This document shows positions 28,311 through 38,655 of a stretch of DNA of 64,000 nt, in pieces. Below the pieces are notes generated by a model. It saw only the letters and a program-made list of their open reading frames with translations, was not told where the DNA came from and did no database searches. Each line of letters begins with the position of its first letter. Position 1 is the first letter of the stretch. Source of the DNA: Allodiplogaster sudhausi (Eukaryota; Nematoda; Chromadorea; Rhabditida; Diplogasteridae). The DNA lies in contig CALZFC010000080.1 of assembly GCA_945643635.1 (NCBI GenBank), positions 597,001 through 661,000 of the forward strand, in the 5' to 3' direction. The position numbers and the translations under genes are program-made.

Positions 28311-28382
28311 TGCCTCATGCTGGAATCGAACCAGCGACCTTCTGTTTACTAGACAGACGCTCTGCCACTGAGCCAATGAGGC
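28311..28382 (-). tRNA. tRNA-Thr(AGT), copy 1
   Basis: Canonical copy. Acceptor GCCTCAT pairs with ATGAGGC; A box TGGCTCAGTGG; anticodon stem TCTGT/ACAGA with loop CTAGTAA, anticodon AGT; B box GGTTCGATTCC; T stem GCTGG/CCAGC; discriminator A. Spacer lacks the CACGTG palindrome. Confidence 0.95.
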
Positions 28383-28474
28383 GGATACAACTAGAAGGAT
28401 CGAACGTTTTGAAAAAAATCACATAATTCTTCTGCACTATTTTAAAGTACACGTGAAATGCAAAAAATTATTCG

Positions 28475-28546
28475 TGCCTCATGCTGGAATCGAACCAGCG
28501 ACCTTCTGTTTACTAGACAGACGCTCTGCCACTGAGCCAGTGAGGC
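28475..28546 (-). tRNA. tRNA-Thr(AGT), copy 2
   Basis: As copy 1 except base 7 is C, giving a C7/A66 mismatch at the inner end of the acceptor stem. Probably still usable. Confidence 0.88.
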
Positions 28547-28635
28547 GGATACAACTAGAAGGATCGAACGTTTTGAAAAATCACACAATTCTATGCACTA
28601 TTTTAAAGTACACGTGAAATGCAAAAAATCATTCG

Positions 28636-28707
28636 TGCCTCATGCTGGAATCGAACCAGCGACCTTCTGTTTACTAGACAGACGCTCTGCCACTGAGCCA
28701 ATGAGGC
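28636..28707 (-). tRNA. tRNA-Thr(AGT), copy 3
   Basis: Canonical sequence, identical to copy 1. Its 5' flank is the GATAGAACT-type spacer. Confidence 0.95.
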
Positions 28708-28796
28708 GGATAGAACTAGAAGGACCGAACGCTTTGAGAAATCACATAATTCTTCTACACTATTTTAAAGTACACGTGAAATGCAAAAATTATTCG

Positions 28797-28868
28797 TGCC
28801 TCATGCTGGAATCGAACCAGTGACCTTCTGTTTATTAGACAGACGCTCTGCCACTGAGCCAATGAGGC
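28797..28868 (-). tRNA. tRNA with Thr body and anticodon AAT (Ile), copy 4
   Basis: The anticodon loop reads CTAATAA instead of CTAGTAA, so the anticodon is AAT, which reads Ile ATY codons. A second change (G to A at about position 49) breaks the outer pair of the T stem. The rest equals the Thr copies, including A and B boxes. It may be a mischarging or inactive variant. Confidence 0.85.
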
Positions 28869-28959
28869 GGATACAACTAGAAGGGTCGAACGTTTTGAAA
28901 AAATCACATAATTCTTCTGCACTATTTTAAAGTACACGTGAAATGAAAAAAAATTTTCT

Positions 28960-29031
28960 TGCCTCATGCTGGAATCGAACCAGCGACCTTCTGTTTACTA
29001 GACAGACGCTCTGCCACTGAGCCAATGAGGC
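28960..29031 (-). tRNA. tRNA-Thr(AGT), copy 5
   Basis: Canonical gene. The downstream T run is displaced slightly in this spacer (AAAATTTTCTT type), and the 5' flank is the GGTTACAACTCG variant. Confidence 0.93.
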
Positions 29032-29120
29032 GGTTACAACTCGAAGGATCGAACGTTTTTAGAAATCACATAATTCTTCTGCACTATTTTAAAGTACACG
29101 TGAAAATCAAAAATTATTCG

Positions 29121-29192
29121 TGCCTCATGCTGGAATCGAACCAGCGACCTTCTGTTTACTAGACAGACGCTCTGCCACTGAGCCAATGAGGC
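29121..29192 (-). tRNA. tRNA-Thr(AGT), copy 6
   Basis: Canonical gene with the GATAGAACT-type 5' spacer, as copies 3 and 9. Confidence 0.95.
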
Positions 29193-29283
29193 GGATAGAA
29201 CTAGAAGGACCGAACGCTTTGAGAAATCACATAATTCTTCTGCACTATTTTAAAGTACACGTGAAATGCAAAAAAAAAATTCG

Positions 29284-29355
29284 TGCCTCATGCTGGAATA
29301 TAACCAGCTACCTTCTGTTTACTAGACAGACGCTCTGCCACTGAGCCAATGAGGC
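29284..29355 (-). pseudogene. tRNA-Thr pseudogene, copy 7
   Basis: Anticodon AGT is kept, but the T loop/B box reads GGTTATATTCC instead of GGTTCGATTCC, losing conserved C56 and G57, and the base before the T stem is altered. Pol III recruitment should be impaired. Confidence 0.8.
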
Positions 29356-29444
29356 GGATACAACTTGAAGGATCGAACGTTTTTAGAAATCACATAATTC
29401 TTCTACACTATTTTAAAGTACACGTGAAATGCAAAAATTATTCG

Positions 29445-29516
29445 TGCCTCATGCTGGAATCGAACCAGCGACCTTCTGTTTACTAGACAGACGCTCTGCC
29501 ACTGAGCCAATGAGGC
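29445..29516 (-). tRNA. tRNA-Thr(AGT), copy 8
   Basis: Canonical gene; its GATACAACTGG spacer is shared only with copy 14. Confidence 0.95.
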
Positions 29517-29606
29517 GGATACAACTGGAAGGATCGAACGTTTTGAGAAATCACATAATTCTTCTGCACTATTTTAAAGTACACGTGAAATGCAAAAAAT
29601 TATTCG

Positions 29607-29678
29607 TGCCTCATGCTGGAATCGAACCAGCGACCTTCTGTTTACTAGACAGACGCTCTGCCACTGAGCCAATGAGGC
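29607..29678 (-). tRNA. tRNA-Thr(AGT), copy 9
   Basis: Canonical gene with the GATAGAACT-type spacer. Confidence 0.95.
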
Positions 29679-29769
29679 GGATAGAACTAGAAGGACCGAA
29701 CGCTTTGAGAAATCACATAATTCTTCTGCACTATTTTAAAGTACACGTGAAATGCAAAAAAAATTTTCG

Positions 29770-29841
29770 TGCCTCATGCTGGAATCGAACCAGCGACCTT
29801 CTGTTTACTAGACAGACGCTCTGCCACTGAGCCAATGAGGC
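29770..29841 (-). tRNA. tRNA-Thr(AGT), copy 10
   Basis: Canonical gene; its GGTTACGACTTG spacer resembles that of copy 5. Confidence 0.95.
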
Positions 29842-29930
29842 GGTTACGACTTGAAGGATCGAACGTTTTTAGAAATCACATAATTCTTCTGCACTATTTT
29901 AAAGTACACGTGAAAATCAAAAATTATTCG

Positions 29931-30002
29931 TGCCTCATGCTGGAATCGAACCAGCGACCTTCTGTTTACTAAACAGACGCTCTGCGACTGAGCCAATGAG
30001 GC
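29931..30002 (-). tRNA. tRNA-Thr(AGT) variant, copy 11
   Basis: Anticodon AGT kept. The D loop reads AGTCGCAGA instead of AGTGGCAGA, losing one of the conserved GG pair, and base 32 is T. Function doubtful. Confidence 0.75.
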
Positions 30003-30093
30003 GGATTCAACTAGAAGGATCGAACGTTTTGAAAAAATCACATAATTCTTCTGCACTATTTTAAAGTACACGTGAAATGCAAAAAATTATTCG

Positions 30094-30165
30094 TGCCTCA
30101 TGCTGGAATCGAACCAGCGACCTTCTGTTTACTAGACAGACGCTCTGCCACTGAGCCAGTGAGGC
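30094..30165 (-). tRNA. tRNA-Thr(AGT), copy 12
   Basis: Same base-7 change as copy 2, otherwise canonical. Confidence 0.88.
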
Positions 30166-30256
30166 GGATACAACTAGAAGGATCGAACGTTTTGAAAAAA
30201 TCACATAATTCGTCTGCACTATTTTAAAGTACACGTGAAATGAAAAAAAATTTTAG

Positions 30257-30328
30257 TGGCTAATGCTGGAATCGAACCAGCGACCTTCTGTTTACTAGAC
30301 AGACGCTCTGCCACTGAGCCAATGAGGC
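30257..30328 (-). pseudogene. tRNA-Thr pseudogene, copy 13
   Basis: The 3' acceptor strand reads ATTAGCC instead of ATGAGGC, giving two mismatches in the acceptor stem. The remaining body is canonical. Confidence 0.75.
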
Positions 30329-30417
30329 GGATACAACTAGAAGGATCGAACGTTTTGAAAAATCACATGATTCTTCTGCACTATTTTAAGTACACGTGAA
30401 ATGCAAAAAATTATTCG

Positions 30418-30489
30418 TGCCTCATGCTGGAATCGAACCAGCGACCTTCTGTTTACTAGACAGACGCTCTGCCACTGAGCCAATGAGGC
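30418..30489 (-). tRNA. tRNA-Thr(AGT), copy 14
   Basis: Canonical gene; spacer shared with copy 8. Confidence 0.95.
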
Positions 30490-30573
30490 GGATACAACTG
30501 GAAGGATCGAACGTTTTGAGAAATCACATAATTCTTCTGCACTATTTTAAAGTGAAATGCAAAAAATTATTAG

Positions 30574-30645
30574 TGCCTCATGCTGGAATCGAACCAGCGA
30601 CCTTCTGTTTACTAGACAGACGCTCTGCCACTGAGCCAATGAGGC
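30574..30645 (-). tRNA. tRNA-Thr(AGT), copy 15
   Basis: Canonical gene at the right edge. Its downstream spacer is a short form without CACGTG, like that of copy 1. After it the repeat pattern stops at about 30,700. Confidence 0.95.
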
Positions 30646-30966
30646 GGATAGAACTAGAAAGACCGAACGTTTTGAGAAATCACATAATTCTTCTGCAGTA
30701 TTTCGAACTAGCTACGCTCACGCTGATTGTAATGCTGGAGGTACTAAGTTTCCCTTTGAATACTATAAATGAAGAAATCGTTCTACGAAAATAACATTCT
30801 CTGCCCATTTGGCCAACTTCATGTACTTCATATTCATACATACATATTACAACTTTTCTCTGATGCGGTCACTACCTCTTGCCTTCCTCTTCCGGCTTTC
30901 TCATTAACCTTTCTCTTTCTCTCTCATGGCCTTTATATTTCTAAATTTCTCTTTGTCTATACTCCG

Positions 30967-30999
<33 letters not shown>

Positions 31000-32010
31000 G
31001 TGTCTGTCTCTCTCTCTTCTCTTTCTTCCTCTTCTTCCTTCCGTTCCCGTCTTTCCAATCCCGTCTGCCGCTCGTCCATCTCCTGTCACGAATGCCACAC
31101 CTTTCACCCTCTTTTTCTGTCTCACTGGTCCCTCACCCTCCGTGTCCGGTCGTTCTCTGTCTCGATCTCGGCATCTCTTTGCACTTCAATTTGCATCCGT
31201 TTGCATATTGTTAGTTCCTTTTTTAAAAACAGAGCTATTTTTTTATTTAAGTAAGCGCCTGTGAAACAGAGAAGGCTTGTTGAGTCTTTTGGAAGACACA
31301 AAAACATTGCAATTCTTCTGTCATTTTTTTCCCTATTGTAATTTGCTTGGATTGCTTATGTGCGACTGTGTTGAAGCCAATTTAGTATATTTTTCAACAG
31401 TGTGTCAATGTTGGATCGTGAGCACTGGTCCTCTCAAAGCATTCTCACTCATCTTTAGCGGGTCAGGTGCTGACCCTCTTGCTTGGAGTCTGGGCAGAGC
31501 CCGGAAAAACAATCCCGGATGCGGAAGCTTCTCTCATTCTCTATCTTTAACTCTATGATTCGCCCTCTTCTTTCGCTTGTTCTTTCTCTCTCTCCATCTC
31601 TCTCACTCTCTCTATCTTTTTCACTCTCTCTATATCCCTCTCACCTCTCTCTCTCCCTCTCTCTTTGTCTCTATCGCACACACTATCTTCATCTTTGGAT
31701 GAAAGTGATTTGTTCCTAGCGTCTAGTGGATCTCATCGGGATGATTTTACATTTCGTTCATTTATCGATGGTGGTATCACCTCGACTTTCAAGGATTGAT
31801 TGAAAAGTGTGTAAGCTTCCAATCTCACTCATTGTAAAACTGCAATCGTTGTAGTACACCATTCAGCGCTGCTCTCGAATCACTTTTTCAGTTCCCCCGA
31901 AAACTGGCAATAAATAATTGGACCACATCGTTCATTTCTCTCCATGTCTACTGGGCGTTTGCCTCGTTTTATTAGGGAATTTCCGTGAGATAAATTAGCC
32001 ATATGCCGAC

Positions 32011-32107
32011 AAAAATATTACAAGGTCTAGCATCCACATCTACTATTTATTTTTTATTAAATAAAAAAGAAATAGTAGATGTGGATGCTCGACCTTGTAA
32101 TATTTTT
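32011..32107. repeat. Long hairpin with 38-base arms
   Basis: Arms of 38 bases beginning AAAAATATTACAAGGTC and ending in its reverse complement differ at one position, with a 20-base A/T loop. Size and near-perfect pairing suit a hairpin RNA or a tiny MITE. Confidence 0.85.
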
Positions 32108-32205
32108 ATCTCTTATTTTCTTATCGCTTTTTCTTCAATCTTTTGGCCACAATCACAGTTCGATACAGAAGAAAAAAAAACCATGCGTGATATGGATGAC
32201 AGCAA

Positions 32206-32375
32206 AGTGAGAGAGAGAGAGATATTGAAAGAGCGAGATAAATAGAGAAAGCGTAAGAGAAAAAAGGAGAAATAACGAGAGAGAGATAGAGAGAGAGAGA
32301 TAGAGAACGAGAGAGGGAGAGAGAGGGAGAGAGAGAGATAGAGAACGAGAGAGGGAGAGAGAGGGAGAGAGAGAG
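32206..32375. repeat. (GA)n tract
   Basis: GAGAGAGA run with interruptions by GATA and AACGAGAGAGGG; a 40-base unit is duplicated near 32,300-32,370. Confidence 0.9.
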
Positions 32376-33071
32376 ACATCCCGAGTAATAAGACGACCTG
32401 CACCTTCACTCCACACAGCTTTCAAGTCTCAGACGAAGCAGCCTTGCACAGGCCCAGTCTGCACATTACATCCGAAACAAGAGTCATATTTCTGCCCGCT
32501 AACCTCTTCATCTCTTTCTTTATCGCTTTTATCCTGCTTTACTAAGTCTCTCACTTCGGCCCTCTCACTCTCAATCCCAAAAATCTTGGGCTTTCTCTTT
32601 CCCTATAATTTGTCTCCTCGGGCTACCATCTCTCTTCTCTCTTTTTCTCCCTGTGTCTCCCTCTCACTCCGTATCTTTCTGAACTATGAGCCGTGGCTAA
32701 CTAATGATGAAACCTCAAGATGCGTTAGACTGGTGGGCGTTGAAATGTGAGAGCTTCCTCGGCGCCACCAAATTTAAAGTTTCCGAAGTCTAACACTTGT
32801 CGGTGATAAGAACGAAAACATTTGCCGTGAAATTCAGAAGCGTAGTATTTTATTATTGTTATTTTCCGAGCCTACAACATTTAGATTGCTATCAACTTTA
32901 GCAGCTTGCAAAAAATCGCTGAGATTGTCGGCACGTGTTTTACTTTTTCTTTGTCGGTCGTTTCAGTTGTCGGGTAATAGAAGCTGAACCGGAAACCAAC
33001 TTTGAAGCCACCGTGCTGAAAGCGAGCAGAAGCCGAAGCACGGTGGTTGCACCACTCAGAGTTCAGTGGAA

Positions 33072-36000
33072 ATGCTCGATCAACTTCGCTTACTCACAAT
33101 CTTCATCACTCATCTGTGTCTTCATGATCACGTCGCAGCCTACTTTGGAGACCCGTCACATCAAGGTTATTCAATTCAGATTAGAAAAAACATCCCTTAT
33201 TAATTTCTATATAAAGAGAATTAAGAGAGCTTCTCTGTAAGAGTCGAGCATGCGCTTAAGAGAGCCTCTCTGTTAGGGTCAAGGTGGCCCTGCCCCGGGG
33301 GAAAGTGTCGGATTTTGATAACCAAATTTTAATGGGGGGTACCCATACGTACTATAAAGAAAATTTGGTGGTCAATTTTGTTATAAAAATTTTTTCATTG
33401 ACTGGGCATGCAATAGTATGTAAAATGTTTAAGTCCATATAACTTTCTGCAAACTTAATATTTTTCAATTTTCTTTTTTTTATTTGTTGTGTATTCAGAA
33501 AGCGCACAAAAAATTAATTGATGACTTTCTGAAAAAGTATCATTATTAACAAATTTTATGCATTTTTAATTTTCAAAAATCGGTTATTTGAGCACACCGT
33601 CTATTTTACGGCCCGGTTCCAGGCTGGAGAATAGCTAAGATGAAAGAGGAGAAAAAATGACACAAGATATGGATTTATGAAGAAAATGGAAGGATATATA
33701 TGTTTTCGAATTTTGACCTGAACCGGGTGCACTTGCATTTTCGCCGATTGAGATAAATTAGTCTAACTTTTTTTTCAGTCTTGCTTTTTAAACAATTTTT
33801 ATCTCATCGAATTGGCCATTAATTTCTCTCCTAAAAAAGTATAGAACCAATCTGCCTAATGTTACCCTTGAGCTTATAAATAAAATTTTCTCTTTTTTGA
33901 ACAAAAATTAATTGGGTAATAACTACTGAGAACCAAATTTATGGGCCTTTGAGATACCCGGCTGAACCTATCAAACATATTATTAGATAGAACGAAGAAT
34001 TCTGTGTACCATATCCTTGTTTCATGAGATTTCAAGGATATATATTTACTTTTTACGAACAATTTCAGAAAATTTCCAGCATCGATTCAGCCGATAAATC
34101 AAGTCGAAAAATGAAAGGTGCATGTTTATGTCACAAATCATGTTATATGGTGTTTTTCGATGAGCGAAAAGAATAATTTCATCGAAAACCGTTTCATTTA
34201 ATCTTTATTCGTTTGTTTTTTTTTCGAAAAATTTTTTCCACTAATTTTCCTTTCTTTATGTGTTGCCAATCCCATATCATTTCGGTCAAGCCCCGAGCTA
34301 AATTGCATTTTCTGAGTTCCACCGTAACAGCAGATGGATCATAGAGGCTTTTTTGTAGAGGACTGAATAGCTAATATGATAAAATAAAAATTGTCTCAAA
34401 ATCATGAGTCTAAAAAAGTTGTACTGATTCATCAATTTCAGCGAAAGTGCCAATATAAAATTCGAGATCATATGTATCCCTCGCTTTTCTTCATAAAAAC
34501 ATATATTGTGTCACTTTTTCTCTTCTTTCATCTCAGCTATTAGCTAGCACCGAACCGCGAAATGTACGAAGTGCTCATAAAACCAATTTTTGAAAAAGAA
34601 AAATTCCAAAAAGTGGTTAAAAAATGAAACTTTTCAGAAAAATAACCATGGATTTTTTTTTAAATTCTCCCCGAAGCTTTGTATGTTTCCATCTCTCTCT
34701 CTTTATCTTCAGAAACATATACAATCAAGACCATATTGCGCGCGCCCAAGCGATAAGTAGAAGTTTTTCCCCCGGGGCAGGCCCCCATGGAAGGCTGCTT
34801 GATCCTTACAGAGAGGCTCTCTTAAGGCAGCCTGCCCCGGGAAAATTGTTTTCGAATTCATTAACGGAAAACATTTTGTTTATACAACTCAACCTGCTCT
34901 ATTTAATGAGACTAATTTCATCATCATCCGATTTTTTCCCTTCGGGATACACTATCGTAACCCTGAAAATTCATTGAGCCATAAATCCGTCCAAAGTCTG
35001 TTTTGAGAAACTATCTACATATCATTCAATAGCATTTCGAAAGCTCTTCAAATTTCATCTAGGAACATGTTTTACGAAAATTTTATTTTGGCCGAGAAAA
35101 TTGGCGTTAAATTATTTGAAGGTCGACACAGCAATTTATGGTAATTTCTACACTCTGGGACCTAGATAGAAAGAAAGAGCGTGATATTTGCTATCAAATA
35201 ATCACTATTCAAGAAAAATCCGAGCGTACCAATTTTTGCCATGACGCGAGTAATGCGCGCGAGTCGGTCAAAATGGCACATTTTCGGCCGCCGAGGCACA
35301 AATTTCGTTCTGTACTATAAGAAGGCTTTAAAAACTATTTTCCTAACATTTCCGCACTTCCAAGCATACATTATAAGAAAGAGCGTGAAATTTGCTACAA
35401 GATAGACTCCTTTCAATAAACTTTCAAGCCTATAATGTTTTGTTATAAGTCATAAGAGTAGGTAAAGTAGCGTCACTGTCCTTTCGCCCAAGAATTTCAT
35501 TGTTTTGGTTATTCGAATTGGAATATTCCAATATTTTTTCCATTGAAGAATTGTGCTAATGGTAAGCTGATGCCCAATTCTTGCCTCGGCAGCCAAAAAT
35601 GTGCTATTTTGACCGACTCGCGCGCATTACTCGCGTCATAGCAAAAATTGGTACGCTCGGATTTTTCTTGAATGGTGATTTTTGATAGCAAATTTCACGC
35701 TCTTTCTTTCTATCTAGGTCCCAGAGTGTAGAAATGACCATAAATTGCTGTGTCGACCCTTCCCTTCAAATAATTTAACGCCCATTTTCTCTGAGAAAAT
35801 ATAATTTTCGTAAAACATGTTCCTAGATGAAATTTGAAGAGCTTTCGAAATGCTATTGAATGATATAGTTTCTCAAAACAGACTTTGGACGGTTTTTATG
35901 GCTCAATGAATTTTCAGGGTTACGGTAGTGTATCCCGAAGGGAAAAAATCGGATGATGATGAAATTAGCCTCATTAAATAGAGCGGGTCGAGTTGTATAA

Positions 36001-38655
36001 GCAAAATGTTTTCCGTTAATGAATTCAAAAACAATTTATTACTAGAAATCGACTTGCACGACTGGTCGTCCGGAATTCGCGTTGCGTACTGCGCCGAGGT
36101 GCCTGTCAGCGACACCGGATCCGCCTTCCGAACTGCTGTCAGATTATTCATGCCTAGATATCATGTATTTTTATTGAGACAATTTATTCTTTATAAATAA
36201 TTAACATTGAGCATTTTCCTCTCTTTCTTTACAAACAATATAAATTTGCCTTGGATGTATTAGTGCTATAATTTCAGCTCGCCGAATTCATCACCAAGTA
36301 CTGCGTGAATAATTCGACAGCGTGTAATCTGCGTGGCGCGTTAGAAAAAATCCTATTCGAAAAACTTGTAATATTTAAATATTTAAAACAATAGCTATCT
36401 CTCTGTTGTATTTAGCTCTTTCTAATCATAACTTTTCTCTCTCTCCAGAGTGACCTTCCACGCCGAATCCATCGTGTTCCTCGATGGATTCCCGCGTCGC
36501 GAGTACTCGTCCCTGAATATGAAGTTCTACGTCGTTTATCCACACTCTTCCAGGTTGATGATTTGAGCGTTTTTTTTCTCATTGTCTGATTTTGTATCTT
36601 TTCGGCGCCCTGTCAAGTTATAATTTCTAGACCGCTGTCTCGAATGGCTCGTCCTCTGCTGTCTCGGGCCTTGCTGGCCGGTATGTTTTTTTGTTCTTGT
36701 TATTCACATTTCAACAACCTAATTACTGTTCAATATGAGTGAACTCATCATCAGATATTCTTAATCGACATTTGCGTGAATTGTCGACTCGTCTCGGCTG
36801 GGCAATAATTGCTTATGAACGATATCCACGGTGGGACTCTTTTCATAAACTGAGAGCACATCACAAATATTTAGTTCCCTTAGTTCCTAAAACCACTTTC
36901 ATGGTGTAATTTTCGCGTTAATAACAACTACAAGTGATTTCATGTGAATACTCGAAAGAAAAAGCTAAGCGAATACCCTTAACGCTCATAATTCAAAAAA
37001 ATTATTCTTTTGCAGATTCGACAAAATCACCGAGTTCATGAACATTGCCATTATTCCGATTATCATCTTTTCTGTTCCGCTTATGTTCTTCCTCGCCTAT
37101 TGGACGTCAACGCTAAGGTGCTAATTTTGGAACATCGGATTATACTACATACAAACTTCATTTTTTTCTTCATTATTCGTGGGACCATCTAACAACTTGA
37201 ATTTACTATTGAATAATCTTAGGCCAAACTCGTCGTCAGAGTCTTGGCTAGTGACTGGTTCCTCGACAGGAGGAAAGAACTCGGCTTATCGGTCAGTTCG
37301 GGTCCATGAACTGGAATATTCCAGAATTTAAAAACAACTTAATATCAATTATTTTATTACAGAAGAACGCTGGAGATCATCGCAGAGCAAGAGGCGGAGC
37401 TGGAGCGGCAGCGCAAGATGGCTCTTACTGGCCATCTCCTGGCAGCTCCGCCGGCCGGTTGCATCAAGCAAGGCTCGGGCCTTCTGCTCAATGTCGCCAA
37501 GTTAGAGTTGGCACTTTTGTTCATCTCTTTTTTCGTCATTAATGTTTAGGCATTAGACTGTAATTACCAAAGTAGTGATGATAGATTGGCCGTGGAGCAC
37601 GCGTCTCTCGCCAATCCGCTGACGTACAGCGCGTCCGCGCCAGCCACTCCGCGTCTCGGCGGTTGGCACTCGCTTTCTCGTATCTTCATGTTCTCGTTCC
37701 CTAGAAATATGTCATCTCTTTAGGCCAGAGGAGCGAAGCTGGAAGCAGACGAGGCTCGGACACTGAGGTTATGCTGATTTATATCAGGCTTGATAAATGT
37801 TGTTCTCATTTGAATAATTTTATCTTCCCTCGAAAATATGTGTTAAGGAAAATAATTTGTTATTTCTGCAGCTAAAAGCCGGCTCAATGCCAGCGGCCCT
37901 CTCAACGCCTGGAAGCGTCCGAAAGCTCTCCGCCGTTCCGGAGCACGACATCCTCCAGATTGAGGACGAAGAAGAGGAGGAAGACGGCGGAGAAGTGGTC
38001 TTCAAGGTTCTTCTTAATTTTTCATTATTATACAATGAAGAAAGTAGATTTTAAAATCAAACCAATTGGTCGATATTCAAAAATTGCTGTTTCCCAACAT
38101 TCTCTGGCTAAGATATCGACCATATTTTAGCCGATGCAACAAGAGCCAGAGGCGTTGCACCAGCAACAGCCGAGTAGCAGCAGCACGACTTCCTTGACTC
38201 CTCCGTATCCAAACAGACAGCGGTGAGTATGCTGAATGCACATTTCCGATTGGTCTAAATCTTCTCTCCTACATAGTTTACTGAGGAAAAAAGGGTTTTA
38301 TTGTTTATCGCATTCAAAAATCTGTATTTAATCGATCTGTGCAAAGGAGAAACTCGGGCCGCCGTCCTTCATCCATTGAAGAGATCAAGCAGAAGCGCCG
38401 AAAACGTGGCCTATCGATCAGGTGAGAAAAGCTCACTCCAAATAACAATGAAAACAATGTAGTGACTGTACGATATTCATACTGTGTATTGTTGAATATT
38501 ACAAAAAAATACGAGTTATCAAAACAAATAAGTGAATAGCTTAGTTGTTTTGTGTTCTCTTGTGCTCTACCCGTTGCAGCTCGGCTGGCAGCGGGCCTCG
38601 CCAGTCCACGCAGTGGAAGGCCGGCAGTCTAGTTCTCTTCGGTGGACGAAGATAG
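33072..38655 (+). CDS. Type I single-pass membrane protein, function unknown
   Basis: Not recognised. Exon 1 from ATG 33072 encodes a signal peptide (MLDQLRLLTIFITHLCLHD..) and ends at a phase-1 donor near 33,163. The next exon (from about 36,045) continues in phase: EIDLHDWSSGIRVAYCAEV. The first intron of 2.9 kb holds two foldback elements. The ectodomain has Cys residues and N-glycosylation sites (NNST, SNGSS). The exon about 37016-37115 encodes the membrane segment MNIAIIPIIIFSVPLMFFLAYW. The cytoplasmic part has a charged coiled-coil-like stretch (IIAEQEAELERQRK), an acidic run (EDEEEEED) and a basic C-terminal region with RRNS and RRPSS, which look like basophilic kinase sites, ending FGGRR at TAG 38653-38655. 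The donor after the exon at about 36,452-36,530 is uncertain: the obvious GT breaks frame, and one inside GTCGTTTAT restores it. Linking exon 1 is inference from phase match. Confidence 0.65.
33256..34825. mobile_element. Foldback element E with TTAA ends
   Basis: TTAAGAGAGCCTCTCTGT at the left is mirrored by ACAGAGAGGCTCTCTTAA at the right, with CTGCCCCGGGGG next to both. Inner arms are inverted but diverged (TGAAAGAGGAGAAAAAATGA against TGAAAGAAGAGAAAAAGTGA). TTAA at both tips resembles piggyBac-type insertion sites. A second diverged copy of the left tip sits just outside at about 33,221. No transposase frame. Confidence 0.75.
34845..36037. mobile_element. Foldback element D
   Basis: Inverted ends around GAATTCATTAACGGAAAACA, with arms of about 500 bases that match closely (ATTTTTTCCCTTCGGGATAC, GGTCGACACAGCAATTTATG). 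Centre near 35,520 contains the family core with GAATTGGAATATTCCAAT. Abuts element E on its left and ends about ten bases before an exon of the type I membrane gene. Confidence 0.85.

Larger units (their letters stand above)
28228..30660. repeat. Tandem array of fifteen tRNA-Thr units plus one fragment
   Basis: Units of 156-164 bases, each holding a 72-base tRNA gene on the minus strand and an 84-92-base spacer. Every full spacer has a T run downstream of the tRNA on its coding strand (Pol III stop), and nearly every one has the palindrome CACGTG. Spacer variants recur in an ordered way: the GATAGAACTAGAAGGACC version follows copies 3, 6 and 9, and copies 8-9 match copies 14-15. This points to growth by unequal crossing-over of two- and three-unit blocks. 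Confidence 0.95.
30661..33071. other. Low-complexity intergenic region
   Basis: CT-rich blocks at about 30,966-31,030 and 31,586-31,670, a GA block at 32,206-32,375, and a strong hairpin at 32,011-32,107. No exon chain supported before the signal-peptide exon at 33,072. Confidence 0.5.

Noticed and set aside
28228..30660. CRISPR-like array (regular repeats and spacers)
   Set aside because: Repeats are 72-base tRNA genes and the spacers are similar to each other; the genome is eukaryotic.
28593..30794. Repeated peptide containing GIEPATFCLLDRRSATEP
   Set aside because: Antisense translation of tRNA-Thr genes.
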